Assembly (NCBI RefSeq): GCF_003955715.1
Contig: NZ_CP034463.1
Coordinates: 1,736,001 to 1,800,000, forward strand
Length of the DNA stretch: 64,000 bases
DNA from: Streptomyces aquilus
Lineage (GTDB): Bacteria > Actinomycetota > Actinomycetes > Streptomycetales > Streptomycetaceae
Reading direction: 5' to 3'
A program made the translations under genes and the position numbers. The notes under the pieces were generated by a model. That model saw nothing but the letters and a program-made list of their open reading frames with translations. It did no database searches and was not told the origin of the DNA. Of the stretch, positions 50,185 to 60,089 are shown in pieces. Every line of letters starts with the position of its first letter. The first letter of the stretch is position 1.

Positions 50185-51588
50185 ATGCGTGTGTCCCGAG
50201 GTGTTCCCGTCGTCGCCCCCGCCCTGGTGGCGACCGCCCTCACGGCAGCCCTCGCCCTGCCGGCTCCCGCCGCGGGCGCGGGCGTCGAGGCCGGTCACTG
50301 CGCACACCAGGAGCGGACGCGCGTACCGGGCGCGGCCTTCCAGCAGAGCGCCTGCCTCGCGGACCTGACGACGACCGGGCTCGCCGGTACGCCGTACACC
50401 GACCCGGCCGACCAGGCCGGGCTCACGGCCCAGGGGACACGGACACCGTCCGGGGTGCCCGGCGTGCAGATCGACGGCTACTTCCCGGACTCGTCGCGCT
50501 TCAACGCCACCCACGGCTGGCGGCACGACGCCCAGTTCGTGATCCGGTTGCCGGACCACTGGAACGGCGGGCTGGTCGTCACGGGCGCCCCGGGGACGCG
50601 CAGGCAGTACGCGACGGACAAGGCGATCTCCGACCGGGTGCTCGCCCAGGGCTACGCGTACGCCGCGACGGACAAGGGCAACAACGGCACCGACTTCTAC
50701 CGCGACGGCACCCGCCCCGGTGACGCGGTCGTCGAGTGGAACACGCGCACCACCCAGCTCACGCGCGCGGCCCAGCGCGCCGTCGCCCAGCACTACGGGC
50801 GGTCACCTCGACGGACGTACATGACCGGGATCTCCAACGGCGGCTATCTGACGCGCTGGCAGCTGGAGAACCACCCGGAGCTGTACGACGGCGGCGTGGA
50901 CTGGGAAGGCGCCCTGTGGACCGAGGACGGCACCGGCCTGCTCACCTCGCTGCCCACCGCCGTGGCCCGCATGACGGGTTCGGCGACGGACGACGACCTG
51001 TACGCGGTGGGGTTCGCGCGCGGCTCCGAGTTCCTGTGGCCGTACCACGAGAAGGCCTACTGGGGTGTCACGCAGAAGATCTACCGCGCCGAGTTCGACC
51101 CGGCCTACGACCCCGACTGCCCGGGTCCGACGGCCGGGACGACCACGGAACAGATCCTGGCGCCCTGTGCCACGGACGCCGCCTACGACCTGGCGTCGCG
51201 CCCCGAGTCGGTCCGGCGCGCCGTGGCCAGGGTCGCGCTGACCGGTCGCATCGGACGCCCGCTGATCACGCTCCACGGCGACCTGGACGCGCTGCTGCCC
51301 AAGGCGGCGGACTCCGACGTGTACGCCCGGATGATCGACGCGCGCGGGAAGGGGCGTCTCCACCGCTACTACACGGTCCAGGGCGGCACCCACGTCGACG
51401 GGCTGTACGACACCTATCCGGACCGGCTGCGTCCGATCCTGCCGTGCTACCGGACGGCCTTCGACGCGCTGGTGACGTGGGTGGAGCGGGGCACCCCGCC
51501 GCCCGCGGACCAGGTCGTGGACCGGCCCGCGAGCGGCGACGTGGTCGACTCCTGCGCCCTGGACCACCGGGCCGCGGCGGCCCGGTAG
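50185..51588 (+). CDS. Secreted tannase/feruloyl esterase-like hydrolase
   Basis: A 467-residue exported hydrolase. The signal peptide (about 1-32) ends PAAGAG. The nucleophile is in GISNGGYLTRW (Ser about 216), the acid in LHGDLDALLP and the His in QGGTHVDGLYD. FVIRLPDHWNGGLVVTGAPG and the Cys-rich insert resemble the tannase/feruloyl esterase and 3-hydroxybutyrate oligomer hydrolase families, which cleave esters of plant phenolics or polyhydroxybutyrate fragments. Which of these applies cannot be decided by eye. The start at 50185 gives a normal signal peptide. Confidence 0.82.
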   Translation: MRVSRGVPVVAPALVATALTAALALPAPAAGAGVEAGHCAHQERTRVPGAAFQQSACLADLTTTGLAGTPYTDPADQAGLTAQGTRTPSGVPGVQIDGYFPDSSRFNATHGWRHDAQFVIRLPDHWNGGLVVTGAPGTRRQYATDKAISDRVLAQGYAYAATDKGNNGTDFYRDGTRPGDAVVEWNTRTTQLTRAAQRAVAQHYGRSPRRTYMTGISNGGYLTRWQLENHPELYDGGVDWEGALWTEDGTGLLTSLPTAVARMTGSATDDDLYAVGFARGSEFLWPYHEKAYWGVTQKIYRAEFDPAYDPDCPGPTAGTTTEQILAPCATDAAYDLASRPESVRRAVARVALTGRIGRPLITLHGDLDALLPKAADSDVYARMIDARGKGRLHRYYTVQGGTHVDGLYDTYPDRLRPILPCYRTAFDALVTWVERGTPPPADQVVDRPASGDVVDSCALDHRAAAAR

Positions 51589-51598
51589 CCCGCGGGTC

Positions 51599-51781
51599 TC
51601 AGCGACCGAGCTCCTTGCGTGTGACACGGCGCAGCCTGCGCCGCTGCGAGGGGTCCAGCGTGAGGTACGCGGCGGCCGGGACTCCCAGGACGATCAGGAG
51701 CGCGGCCCACCACGGCAGCCAGAACAGCAGGATGATGCCTACCGCCACACCGCCTGCGGCGATCTTCGCGTTCTTCGACAT
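51599..51781 (-). CDS. Small two-segment membrane protein (60 aa)
   Basis: A 60-residue protein, MSKNAKIAAGGVAVGIILLF then WLPWWAALLIVLGVPAAAYL and a basic tail (QRRRLRRVTRKELGR). It has two short transmembrane helices and a positively charged cytoplasmic end. The ATG at 51781 has a near-perfect GAAGGAGG, better evidence than length. The same frame is open further upstream through the 15-base repeats, but that extension is not credible. Function unknown; it may be a stress or envelope peptide. Confidence 0.75.
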   Translation of the reverse strand: MSKNAKIAAGGVAVGIILLFWLPWWAALLIVLGVPAAAYLTLDPSQRRRLRRVTRKELGR

Positions 51782-51887
51782 GTGTCGCCTCCTTCGCGGC
51801 CACTGCCGCTCTCTGTCCTGAAAACGGGCCCGGGCTCCCCGCGGTTCCGCACCACGACCCTGAGACGTCCCTGAGGAGCGACCCCTA

Positions 51888-51962
51888 CACGTCCCTGAGA
51901 CGCACGTCCCTGAGACGCACGTCCCTGAGACGCACGTCCCTGAGACGCACGTCCCTGAGACG
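51888..51962. repeat. Five perfect 15-base tandem repeats
   Basis: The unit CACGTCCCTGAGACG is repeated five times without change (51888-51902, 51903-51917, 51918-51932, 51933-51947, 51948-51962). A degenerate unit lies at 51853-51867. It sits in the 306-base region 51782-52087 between the divergent 60-residue membrane protein and the SNF2 gene, which otherwise shows no gene. The unit has a partial symmetry (CGTCCCTGAGACG; CGTC/GACG ends), so each copy may form a small hairpin or a protein site. Confidence 0.9.
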
Positions 51963-52087
51963 GGGATACCCATCCGCATGCCGAAGTGACCCGGTTCACA
52001 GCCGGGTCATGCCGGGCTCCCCCTGGCCGTGCTGTACCCTCGGCCATCGCGCATCGAGTAGTCAAATTTGAGGAGTGCTGCATTCCT

Positions 52088-54961
52088 GTGCCGAGGATTC
52101 CCGCGGCAACACCGTCCGAGATCTCTCAACTGGCCCGCTGCTGTGCCGTGTTCGTGCCCGGCGACCCGGCTCGTACCGGCCGCGTCGCCTTCTGGGACCC
52201 CGAGGCCGACGCGCCGCCCGGTGTCGCGTCGGGGACCGTGGAGGACCTGAGCGTCGTCGTGCCCGGCGAGGGCGGCGTGGCGGCGGTGGTCGTGCCGGCG
52301 GTGCTGCTGCCCGTACGGTCGGCGCTACCCGTCCTCACGCGTGCGCGTGCCGTGGCCGACGGCCACCGGGCGGCCGTGTTCTGGGGCGCGGCCGCCGTGC
52401 ACGCGCTCCAACTGGCGGCGCGCGGGCTGCTGCTGCCCGGCCTGTCCGAGGGCGACCACGACGCGTGGCGGGCGGGGCCGCTGCGCTCCGAGGACGTGGA
52501 GCGCATCCGCGCACTCGCCGCCGCGATGCCGCCCGAGGCGCACGCCGTGCCTCTGGGTGGCGGCGAGCCGTCGGGCGACTTCGACGCCCTGCGCCTGCCC
52601 GACCCCGAGCGGCTGCTGCGGGCCTTCCTGGACGCGGTGGCCGACGCCCTGCCCCGCTCCCCCGCGGCCTCGCTCGTGACGGGCGGGCCCGCCTACGCCG
52701 TGCCGGAACCCCGGCACCTGCCCGGCCTGCGCCCCTGGGCCGCCGATGTGGCCGCGGGCCATGACGCCGGTGTGCGGTTGTCGCTGCGGATCGAGGTGCC
52801 CGGCCTGGAGTCGGCGACGCAGGAGGACGCGGGCCTGGTCTTCCGGGCCGTACCGCAGGTGCACAGCGTGAGCGATCCGGGTCTGGTCGCGGACGCCGCC
52901 GCGGTGTGGACCGGCGCCCAGGAAGCGTTCGGCACGCGCGCGCGGATGGACGCGCTGCTGGCGCTGCGCCGCGCGGCACGCGCCTGGCCTCCGCTCGCGC
53001 CCCTGCTGTCGGCGCCCGTGCCGGACGCCGTCGAACTCGCCGACGACGAGATCACCGACCTCCTCACGGAGGGCGCCCGGTCGCTCGGCGCCGCCGGGGT
53101 CGACGTCCACTGGCCCAAGGAGCTGGCCCGCAAGCTGACGGCCCGCGCGGTGGTCGGCCCGCCGGACGAGGAGTCGGGCCCCGGGAGGGCCTTCTCCGAC
53201 GCTCCGTCGTTCCTGTCCGCAGACGCGCTGCTGGCGTTCAACTGGTCGTTCGTGCTGGGCGGGCAGCGGCTCACGCGCGAGGAACTGGACCGGCTCGCCG
53301 AGGCCAACCGCCCGGTGGTACGGCTGCGTGACCAGTGGGTCCTCATCGACCCCCAGGAGGTGCGCCGGGCCCGCGACCGGCAGGACCGCAAGGTCACCCC
53401 GATCGACGCGCTGGCCGCCGCTCTCACCGGCTCCACGGAGGTCGACGGCCGCCGGGTCGACGTACAGCCCACGGGGTGGCTGGCGAGCCTGCGGGAACGT
53501 CTCGCGGCCCCGGAGACGCAGGAGCCCGTCGAGCAGCCCGCGGCGCTCGCGGCGACCCTGCGCGACTACCAGCGGCGGGGCCTGGACTGGCTGGCCCGGA
53601 TGACCTCCCTGGGGCTGGGCTGCTGTCTCGCCGACGACATGGGACTCGGCAAGACCATCACCCTCATCGCCCTTCATCTGCACCGGCAGACCGATCCCTC
53701 GGCCGCCGGTCCCAGTCTCGTGGTGTGTCCGACGTCCCTGATGGGCAACTGGCAGCGCGAGATCGAGAAGTTCGCGCCCGGCACGCCCGTGCGCCGCTTC
53801 CACGGGCCGCGCCGGGACCTGGACGCCCTCGCGGACGGGGAGTTCGTCCTCACCACCTACGGCACGATGCGGCTCGACGCGGGCCGGCTGGCCGCCGTGT
53901 CGTGGGGCATGGTCGTGACGGACGAGGCCCAGCACGTGAAGAACCCGTACTCGGCGACGGCACGGCAGCTGCGGTCCATCGACGCACGCGCGCGTGTGGC
54001 GCTCACCGGCACCCCGGTGGAGAACAACCTGTCCGAGCTGTGGGCCATCCTCGACTGGACGACCCCCGGTCTGCTGGGCCGCCTCGGCACCTTCCGCACC
54101 CGTTACGCGCAGGCCGTGGAGGGCGGCCAGGACCCGGCCGCCGCCGAACGGCTCTCGCGGCTCGTGCGCCCCTTCCTGCTGCGCCGCCGCAAGTCGGATC
54201 CGGGGATCGCCCCGGAGCTGCCGCCGAAGACGGAGACCGATCGCGCCGTCTCGCTCACCGCGGAACAGGCCGGTCTGTACGAGGCCGTGGTGCGCGAGAC
54301 GCTGGCGGAGATCTCCGGCGCCGACAGCATGGCGCGCCGCGGACTCATCGTGAAGCTGCTCACCGGCCTCAAGCAGATCTGCAACCACCCGGCGCAGTTC
54401 CTCAAGGAGGAGCAGCCGGCCATCGCCGGACGGTCCGGCAAGCTGGAGCTGCTCGACGAGCTGCTCGACACGATCCTCGCCGAGGGGGCGGGCGTGCTGG
54501 TCTTCACGCAGTACGTGCGGATGGCCCGGCTCATCGAGCGACACCTCGCCGGGCGGGGAGTGTCCTCGCAGTTCCTGCACGGGGGGACGCCGATCGCCGC
54601 GCGCGAGGCGATGGTGCAGCGCTTCCAGGACGGTGAGGTACCGGTCTTCCTGCTGTCGTTGAAGGCGGCCGGGACCGGACTGAACCTGACCCGGGCCGAG
54701 CATGTCGTGCACTACGACCGCTGGTGGAACCCCGCCGTCGAGGCGCAGGCCACCGACCGCGCGTACCGCATCGGCCAGAACCGGCCCGTGCAGGTGCACC
54801 GGCTGATCGCCGAGGGCACGATCGAGGACCGCATCGCCGACATGCTCAGCCGCAAGCGGGAGTTGGCCGATGCGGTGCTCGGCGCGGGCGAGGCGGGGCT
54901 CACGGAGCTGACGGACGCCGAGCTGGCCGACCTGGTCGCACTGCGAGGGGGCGCGCGATGA
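52088..54961 (+). CDS. SNF2/Swi2-type helicase (DEAD-like, HepA/RapA style)
   Basis: A 957-residue Snf2-family ATPase. An N-terminal bacterial domain (about 1-450, containing DUF3670-like [20 protein letters not shown]) precedes the two helicase lobes: motif I DDMGLGKT (about 517-524), motif II DEAQ (about 612), motif [12 protein letters not shown], and motif [12 protein letters not shown]. Such proteins translocate on duplex DNA and remodel nucleoprotein complexes. The GTG at 52088 ([14 protein letters not shown]) is the best start; GAGGAG is 12 bases upstream. Its stop overlaps the SWIM zinc-finger gene (ATGA), a known partnership. Confidence 0.93.
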   Translation: MPRIPAATPSEISQLARCCAVFVPGDPARTGRVAFWDPEADAPPGVASGTVEDLSVVVPGEGGVAAVVVPAVLLPVRSALPVLTRARAVADGHRAAVFWGAAAVHALQLAARGLLLPGLSEGDHDAWRAGPLRSEDVERIRALAAAMPPEAHAVPLGGGEPSGDFDALRLPDPERLLRAFLDAVADALPRSPAASLVTGGPAYAVPEPRHLPGLRPWAADVAAGHDAGVRLSLRIEVPGLESATQEDAGLVFRAVPQVHSVSDPGLVADAAAVWTGAQEAFGTRARMDALLALRRAARAWPPLAPLLSAPVPDAVELADDEITDLLTEGARSLGAAGVDVHWPKELARKLTARAVVGPPDEESGPGRAFSDAPSFLSADALLAFNWSFVLGGQRLTREELDRLAEANRPVVRLRDQWVLIDPQEVRRARDRQDRKVTPIDALAAALTGSTEVDGRRVDVQPTGWLASLRERLAAPETQEPVEQPAALAATLRDYQRRGLDWLARMTSLGLGCCLADDMGLGKTITLIALHLHRQTDPSAAGPSLVVCPTSLMGNWQREIEKFAPGTPVRRFHGPRRDLDALADGEFVLTTYGTMRLDAGRLAAVSWGMVVTDEAQHVKNPYSATARQLRSIDARARVALTGTPVENNLSELWAILDWTTPGLLGRLGTFRTRYAQAVEGGQDPAAAERLSRLVRPFLLRRRKSDPGIAPELPPKTETDRAVSLTAEQAGLYEAVVRETLAEISGADSMARRGLIVKLLTGLKQICNHPAQFLKEEQPAIAGRSGKLELLDELLDTILAEGAGVLVFTQYVRMARLIERHLAGRGVSSQFLHGGTPIAAREAMVQRFQDGEVPVFLLSLKAAGTGLNLTRAEHVVHYDRWWNPAVEAQATDRAYRIGQNRPVQVHRLIAEGTIEDRIADMLSRKRELADAVLGAGEAGLTELTDAELADLVALRGGAR

Positions 54962-56235
54962 ACACGTACGACGAGACGAACCCGTACGACGGGACGACGG
55001 AGCGGACGTTCGCCGCGTTCCCGCCCGCGCAGGGGCGGGGCTTCGCCCGGACCTGGTGGGGGCAGGCCTGGCTGAAGGCGCTGGAGGACACCGCGCTGGA
55101 CACGCGGCAGGTGAAGACCGGACGCGCGCTCGCGCGCGCGGGGGCCGTCGGCGCGGTGTCGGTGCGGCCGGGCAGGATCACGGCCGTCGTCCAGGACCGC
55201 GACCGCACCCCGCACCGGGCGGACGTGCTGCTGGAGCAGTTGTCCGGCGAACAGTGGGACCGCTTCCTGGAGACGGCCGTGGAGCGGGCCGGGCACATCG
55301 CGGCGCTCCTGGACCGCGAGATGCCTCCGCACCTGGTCGAGGACGCGGCGGCCGCGGGCGTCGACCTGCTGCCGGGCCTGGGCGATCTGGAGCCGGAGTG
55401 CGACTGCGGCGCCTGGGACCACTGCGGGCACACGGCGGCGCTCTGCCACCAGGTGGCACGCCTGCTGGACCAGGACCCCTTCGTCCTGCTGCTGATGCGC
55501 GGACGCTCCGAACGGGCCGTGCTGGACGACCTCCAGGCCCGTACCGCGGCGCCCGCGCCGGTCGCAGCGCCTGCCCGGCAGGACGGCGTGGACGCGGCGG
55601 AGGCGTTCGCGGCCGGGGACATCCTGCCGCCGCTCCCGGCGCTGCCGGAACTCCCCGCGGAACCGGGCATACCGCCGTCCCTGGACACCGGGACACCGGC
55701 CCCGCCCGACGTCGACCCGTCCGCCTTGGAGTACCTCGCGGCCCGGACCGCCGCGGAGGCGCACCGGCTGCTGATCGAGGCGTTGCGTGAACAGGGAGCC
55801 GCGGAGGAGGAGTTGACGCTCGGACAGGACGCGGTCCGGCTCGCGCTCGGCGACCCCGGCGGGGCCGTGGCCGAGCGGTTGGCCGCGGGCTCGGGGCGGG
55901 ACGCGCAGGAGCTGGAGACGGCCGTGCGCGCGTGGCGGTACGGCGGAGTGGCCGCGTTGTCCGTGCTGGAGGAGGAACACACGGTCGAGGGCGAGGAGCT
56001 CGCACGCGCGCGTGCCGTCCTCGACGCGGCATGGGACGAGGACGAACGGCCGTCGCTGTCCGCGCGGGGCTGTCGATGGACGGTCGCCGACGGCCGGAGC
56101 CAGCTGCGCCTGGGGCGCGACGGCCGCTGGTGGCCCTACCGGGAGGAGCGGGGACGCTGGGTGCCGGCCGGGGCGTCGGCCAACGACCCTGCGACGGCGC
56201 TGTCTTCGGCGGAAGAGGCCGCCACCACGGGGTGA
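54958..56235 (+). CDS. SWIM zinc-finger protein
   Basis: A 425-residue protein with the SWIM motif [15 protein letters not shown] (CxC...CxH, about residues 144-158), a predicted zinc-binding DNA/protein interaction module. The N-terminus ([20 protein letters not shown]) is typical of the bacterial SWIM proteins that accompany SNF2 helicases. The middle (190-255) is Pro/Ala-rich and the C-terminus contains repeated acidic helices. The ATG overlaps the helicase stop, so the two are made together and probably act as one complex in DNA repair or chromatin-like remodelling. The exact process is unknown. Confidence 0.9.
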   Translation: MNTYDETNPYDGTTERTFAAFPPAQGRGFARTWWGQAWLKALEDTALDTRQVKTGRALARAGAVGAVSVRPGRITAVVQDRDRTPHRADVLLEQLSGEQWDRFLETAVERAGHIAALLDREMPPHLVEDAAAAGVDLLPGLGDLEPECDCGAWDHCGHTAALCHQVARLLDQDPFVLLLMRGRSERAVLDDLQARTAAPAPVAAPARQDGVDAAEAFAAGDILPPLPALPELPAEPGIPPSLDTGTPAPPDVDPSALEYLAARTAAEAHRLLIEALREQGAAEEELTLGQDAVRLALGDPGGAVAERLAAGSGRDAQELETAVRAWRYGGVAALSVLEEEHTVEGEELARARAVLDAAWDEDERPSLSARGCRWTVADGRSQLRLGRDGRWWPYREERGRWVPAGASANDPATALSSAEEAATTG

Positions 56236-56370
56236 CATCCGGGGCTCGTCGAAGTGCCGCACGCGAGCTCGACGAGCCCCCGCCACACGCCGTTCACCCG
56301 GCCGTCGTACGGCGTTCCGAGCGGGGCCCAAATCTGGCCGCTGTCAGCACACTTGTTCCCAGGAGGCCTG

Positions 56371-57711
56371 ATGTCCCCGCACGCCACCGGCCGGCGCCGC
56401 GTCCACCGTTCCGTCGCGGCGGGCGTGCCCCTCCTCGTGCTGGCCGCGCTCGTGGCGGCCGCCCCCGCCGAAGGAGCCACGCCCGAGGCGGCGCACGTGA
56501 CACGTACCGCGACCCTCGGGGACATCCCGTTGGGCACCTTCAGCAACACGCTGCTGCCCGGCACGGTGGACGACGACCGGGGCGTGGACCTCGGCGGCAT
56601 CGGCAGCGACCTCTACCCGGCAGGCCGCAGAGGCGAGTTCTGGACGGTCACCGATCGCGGCCCCAACGGCCAGATCAAGATCGACGGCAAGAAGCGCCGC
56701 ACGTTCCCCGTGCCGGGCTTCGACCCGGCGATCGTGCGGATCAGAGTGTCCGGGGACGCCGTCGAGGTGCTGGACGCGATCCCGATCACGACCTCGTCCG
56801 GCAAGCCCGTCACCGGGTTGCCCGACCAGGAAGGACGCGACGAGGCGCCGTACACCTATGACGCGCGGACGCGGCTGGCGTACGACCCGAACGGGCTGGA
56901 CACCGAGGGCATCGTGCGGGCCGCGGACGGGAGTTTCTGGCTCGTGGACGAGTACGGGCCGAGTCTCGTGCACGTCTCCGCGCGCGGGAAGGTACTCACC
57001 CGGTATGTGCCACGAGGGCTGAACCTCACCGGCACCGACTACCCGGTGGTCGAGGCACTGCCCTCCGTGCTGCTGCACCGGAAGATCAACCGCGGTTTCG
57101 AGGGGCTCGCCCAACTCCCGTGCGGCGACCTGGTGATGGCGGTGCAGAGCCCGCTGTCCCTGCCGGACACCGCCGCGGGCGAGGCGTCGCGCACGACCCG
57201 GCTGCTGCGGTTCTCGCCCAGGAAGCAGGCCGTCACGGCCGAGTACGCGTACCGGTTCGACCCGGTGGACGTCGTCGACCCGAGCGAGGACGACACCTCG
57301 GAGCTGAAGATCTCCTCGGTGGTCGCCGTGGGCGGCGACCGGCTGCTGGTCGAGGAGCGCACCGACAAGGCCGCGCGGCTTCAGCTCGTGCGCCTGGGGC
57401 GGGACGCGGACATCCTCGGCGGCGCCTATGACGACGACACGACGTCCCCGTCGCTGGAGCAGCTCGACGACCCGGCCGCCGCGGGGGTGCCGGTGCTGGG
57501 CAAGCGCCTCGTCGTCGACCTGGGGACGGTCGACGGGGTGCCCGGGAAGATCGAGGGGATCGCGCGCGTGGACCACGACACGCTCGCCCTGATCAACGAC
57601 AACGACTTCGGGATGACCGACGGCGCGGGCGCGTTCGACGCGCAGGGCCGGCTGGTCGACAGCGGGGTGGAGACGACGGTGACGTACGTGCGGCTGCCGC
57701 GCGGGATCTGA
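56371..57711 (+). CDS. Secreted esterase-like phytase-domain protein
   Basis: A 446-residue exported protein. The signal peptide (about 1-37) ends AEGA. The mature part has the phytase-like beta-propeller/esterase features: GGIGSDLYP, FWTVTDRGPNGQI, DTEGIVRAADGSFWLVDEYG, FEGLAQLPCGDLVMAVQSPL and KIEGIARVDHDTLALINDND. Members are secreted and may hydrolyse phosphoesters, but few are tested. The ATG at 56371 follows AGGAGG. Its TGA abuts the stop of the convergent gene within TGATCA (57709-57714). Confidence 0.85.
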   Translation: MSPHATGRRRVHRSVAAGVPLLVLAALVAAAPAEGATPEAAHVTRTATLGDIPLGTFSNTLLPGTVDDDRGVDLGGIGSDLYPAGRRGEFWTVTDRGPNGQIKIDGKKRRTFPVPGFDPAIVRIRVSGDAVEVLDAIPITTSSGKPVTGLPDQEGRDEAPYTYDARTRLAYDPNGLDTEGIVRAADGSFWLVDEYGPSLVHVSARGKVLTRYVPRGLNLTGTDYPVVEALPSVLLHRKINRGFEGLAQLPCGDLVMAVQSPLSLPDTAAGEASRTTRLLRFSPRKQAVTAEYAYRFDPVDVVDPSEDDTSELKISSVVAVGGDRLLVEERTDKAARLQLVRLGRDADILGGAYDDDTTSPSLEQLDDPAAAGVPVLGKRLVVDLGTVDGVPGKIEGIARVDHDTLALINDNDFGMTDGAGAFDAQGRLVDSGVETTVTYVRLPRGI

Positions 57712-58578
57712 TCACTTCAAGGGTTGCGTGAGCTTTCGGCTGCCGGCACCCGTGTCGGCGGCCAGGCTGCACGCGACGTCGTCGATGCCGACGCGGTAGC
57801 CGGTGGTGTCCGGGTACTGCACGAGGATGCCGCGCACGGTGTCCTCGGGCTGGCTTTCCGCCTTGCTGTCCAGGGTCTGCTCGCACAGGTCCGAGGCGGC
57901 CTTCTTCAGGGCGCTGTCGGTCGCGTAGTCGCCTTCCAGTTCCGTCACTTTCACGACCTCGGCGTCGTGCGGCTCCTGGCAGGAGCGCTTGGCGGCCTGT
58001 CCGGGCCGGGCGGCGTCGGTGTCGAAGCAGTCGCCCGCCTGGAGCAGGTAGTACGGCATCTCGTCGGCCGCCAGGGACGGGATCAGCGACTCCAGACCGC
58101 TGGGGAACTCGCTCGGCAGCTCGGTGGGGAACTGCGACGGCAGCCGCGAAGGCACCTCGCTGGGGAGCTTGCTGGGCAGCTCGCTCGGCAGGCTCAGCGT
58201 GGGGCTGGGCGAACTGCTCGCGCCGGCAGTGGGCTTGTCGTCGTCGGGTGAGTCGTCGCCCCCGGCCCCCATCAGGACGACGGCGGCCACGGCGGCGCCC
58301 ACCGCGAGCACGGCGAGCAGGATGAACAGCGGGTTGCGTCCCGGACCGCGCCGCCCGCCCGGACCCTCGGGCGGGTCCGGCGGAGGCGGGGGCGGCTGCC
58401 ATCCTCCGTAGGAGGGCGGGCCGTTGCCCCCGGGAGGAGGGCCGTACCCTCCGGGAGGCCCGTAGCCCCCTCCTGACCCGGGGCCGAAGCCCTCAGGAGG
58501 CGGTCCGAAACCGCCGCCGGAAGGCGGTGTGCCACCCGGCGGCCCGGGCGGCTGAGGCGGTACGGGCGGCATGGCCAT
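57712..58578 (-). CDS. Pro/Gly-rich single-pass membrane protein, septum-formation-like domain
   Basis: A 288-residue protein. The cytoplasmic N-terminus (1-80) is extremely Pro/Gly-rich (PPGGYGPPPGGNGPPS). One transmembrane segment (about 87-108) is followed by a spacer of LPSx repeats (about 130-165; LPSELPSKLPSEVPSRLPSQ), then an extracellular domain with four Cys (YYLLQAGDCFDT, KRSCQEPHDAEVV, ASDLCEQTL, GIDDVACSL). The last domain resembles the septum-formation/DUF4190-associated domains common in actinobacteria. The ATG at 58578 is supported by GGACGG. Its target is unknown. Dyads at 58641-58658 and beyond may control it. Confidence 0.75.
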   Translation of the reverse strand: MAMPPVPPQPPGPPGGTPPSGGGFGPPPEGFGPGSGGGYGPPGGYGPPPGGNGPPSYGGWQPPPPPPDPPEGPGGRRGPGRNPLFILLAVLAVGAAVAAVVLMGAGGDDSPDDDKPTAGASSSPSPTLSLPSELPSKLPSEVPSRLPSQFPTELPSEFPSGLESLIPSLAADEMPYYLLQAGDCFDTDAARPGQAAKRSCQEPHDAEVVKVTELEGDYATDSALKKAASDLCEQTLDSKAESQPEDTVRGILVQYPDTTGYRVGIDDVACSLAADTGAGSRKLTQPLK

Positions 58579-58640
58579 ACCGTCCAGAGTCGCCGCGAAG
58601 CGGGCAGGGCGCGACCCCCGCACGGAAGTTGATACGGACT

Positions 58641-58658
58641 CATGCCATGGATGGCATG
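58641..58658. promoter_or_regulatory. Perfect 18-base dyad upstream of the Pro-rich membrane protein
   Basis: CATGCCAT (58641-58648) and ATGGCATG (58651-58658) flank GG. The dyad lies 63 bases upstream of the ATG at 58578 on the minus strand. A second, shorter inverted repeat (GCAT...ATGC) follows at about 58667-58677. Good symmetry and position suggest an operator; the regulator is unknown. Confidence 0.5.
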
Positions 58659-58694
58659 GTTCCGGAGCATTCCATGCGGAGGCCGGCCACCGCT

Positions 58695-58756
58695 GCACGC
58701 GCGCGTGCCTGACAAAACCCGGGGCGGCAGATGCGCCGCGGGTCCACGCGCGCGTG
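58695..58756. repeat. Paired CACGCGCGCGTG palindromes
   Basis: GCACGCGCGCGTGC (58695-58708) and CACGCGCGCGTG (58745-58756) are perfect palindromes, 49 bases apart centre to centre, in the 205-base gap between the xylA stop and the next gene on the same strand. The second lies 28 bases past the xylA stop. They could be protein sites or simple C+G-rich symmetry; no other gene is visible here. Confidence 0.45.
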
Positions 58757-58783
58757 CGGTCATGACGTGCGCACGCGTACGGG

Positions 58784-60019
<1,236 letters not shown>

Positions 60020-60048
60020 GCACACGCGTCTCAGGGAAGAGACAAGAT

Positions 60049-60064
60049 GTCTCCAGAGGGAGAC
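60049..60064 (+). other. Short hairpin in the xylB leader
   Basis: GTCTCC (60049-60054) and GGAGAC (60059-60064) are complementary around AGAG. Just upstream, GTCTC (60028-60032) and GAGAC (60039-60043) repeat the same arm sequences, so alternative pairings are possible 25 bases before the ribosome binding site. Confidence 0.35.
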
Positions 60065-60089
60065 ACGCCGCACATGAGGGAGAAACCCG

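Noticed and set aside
51782..51979. N-terminal extension of the 60-residue membrane protein containing SGTCV repeats
   Set aside because: The frame passes through the 15-base tandem repeats, but a near-perfect ribosome binding site lies at the ATG at 51781, and the extension has no homology.
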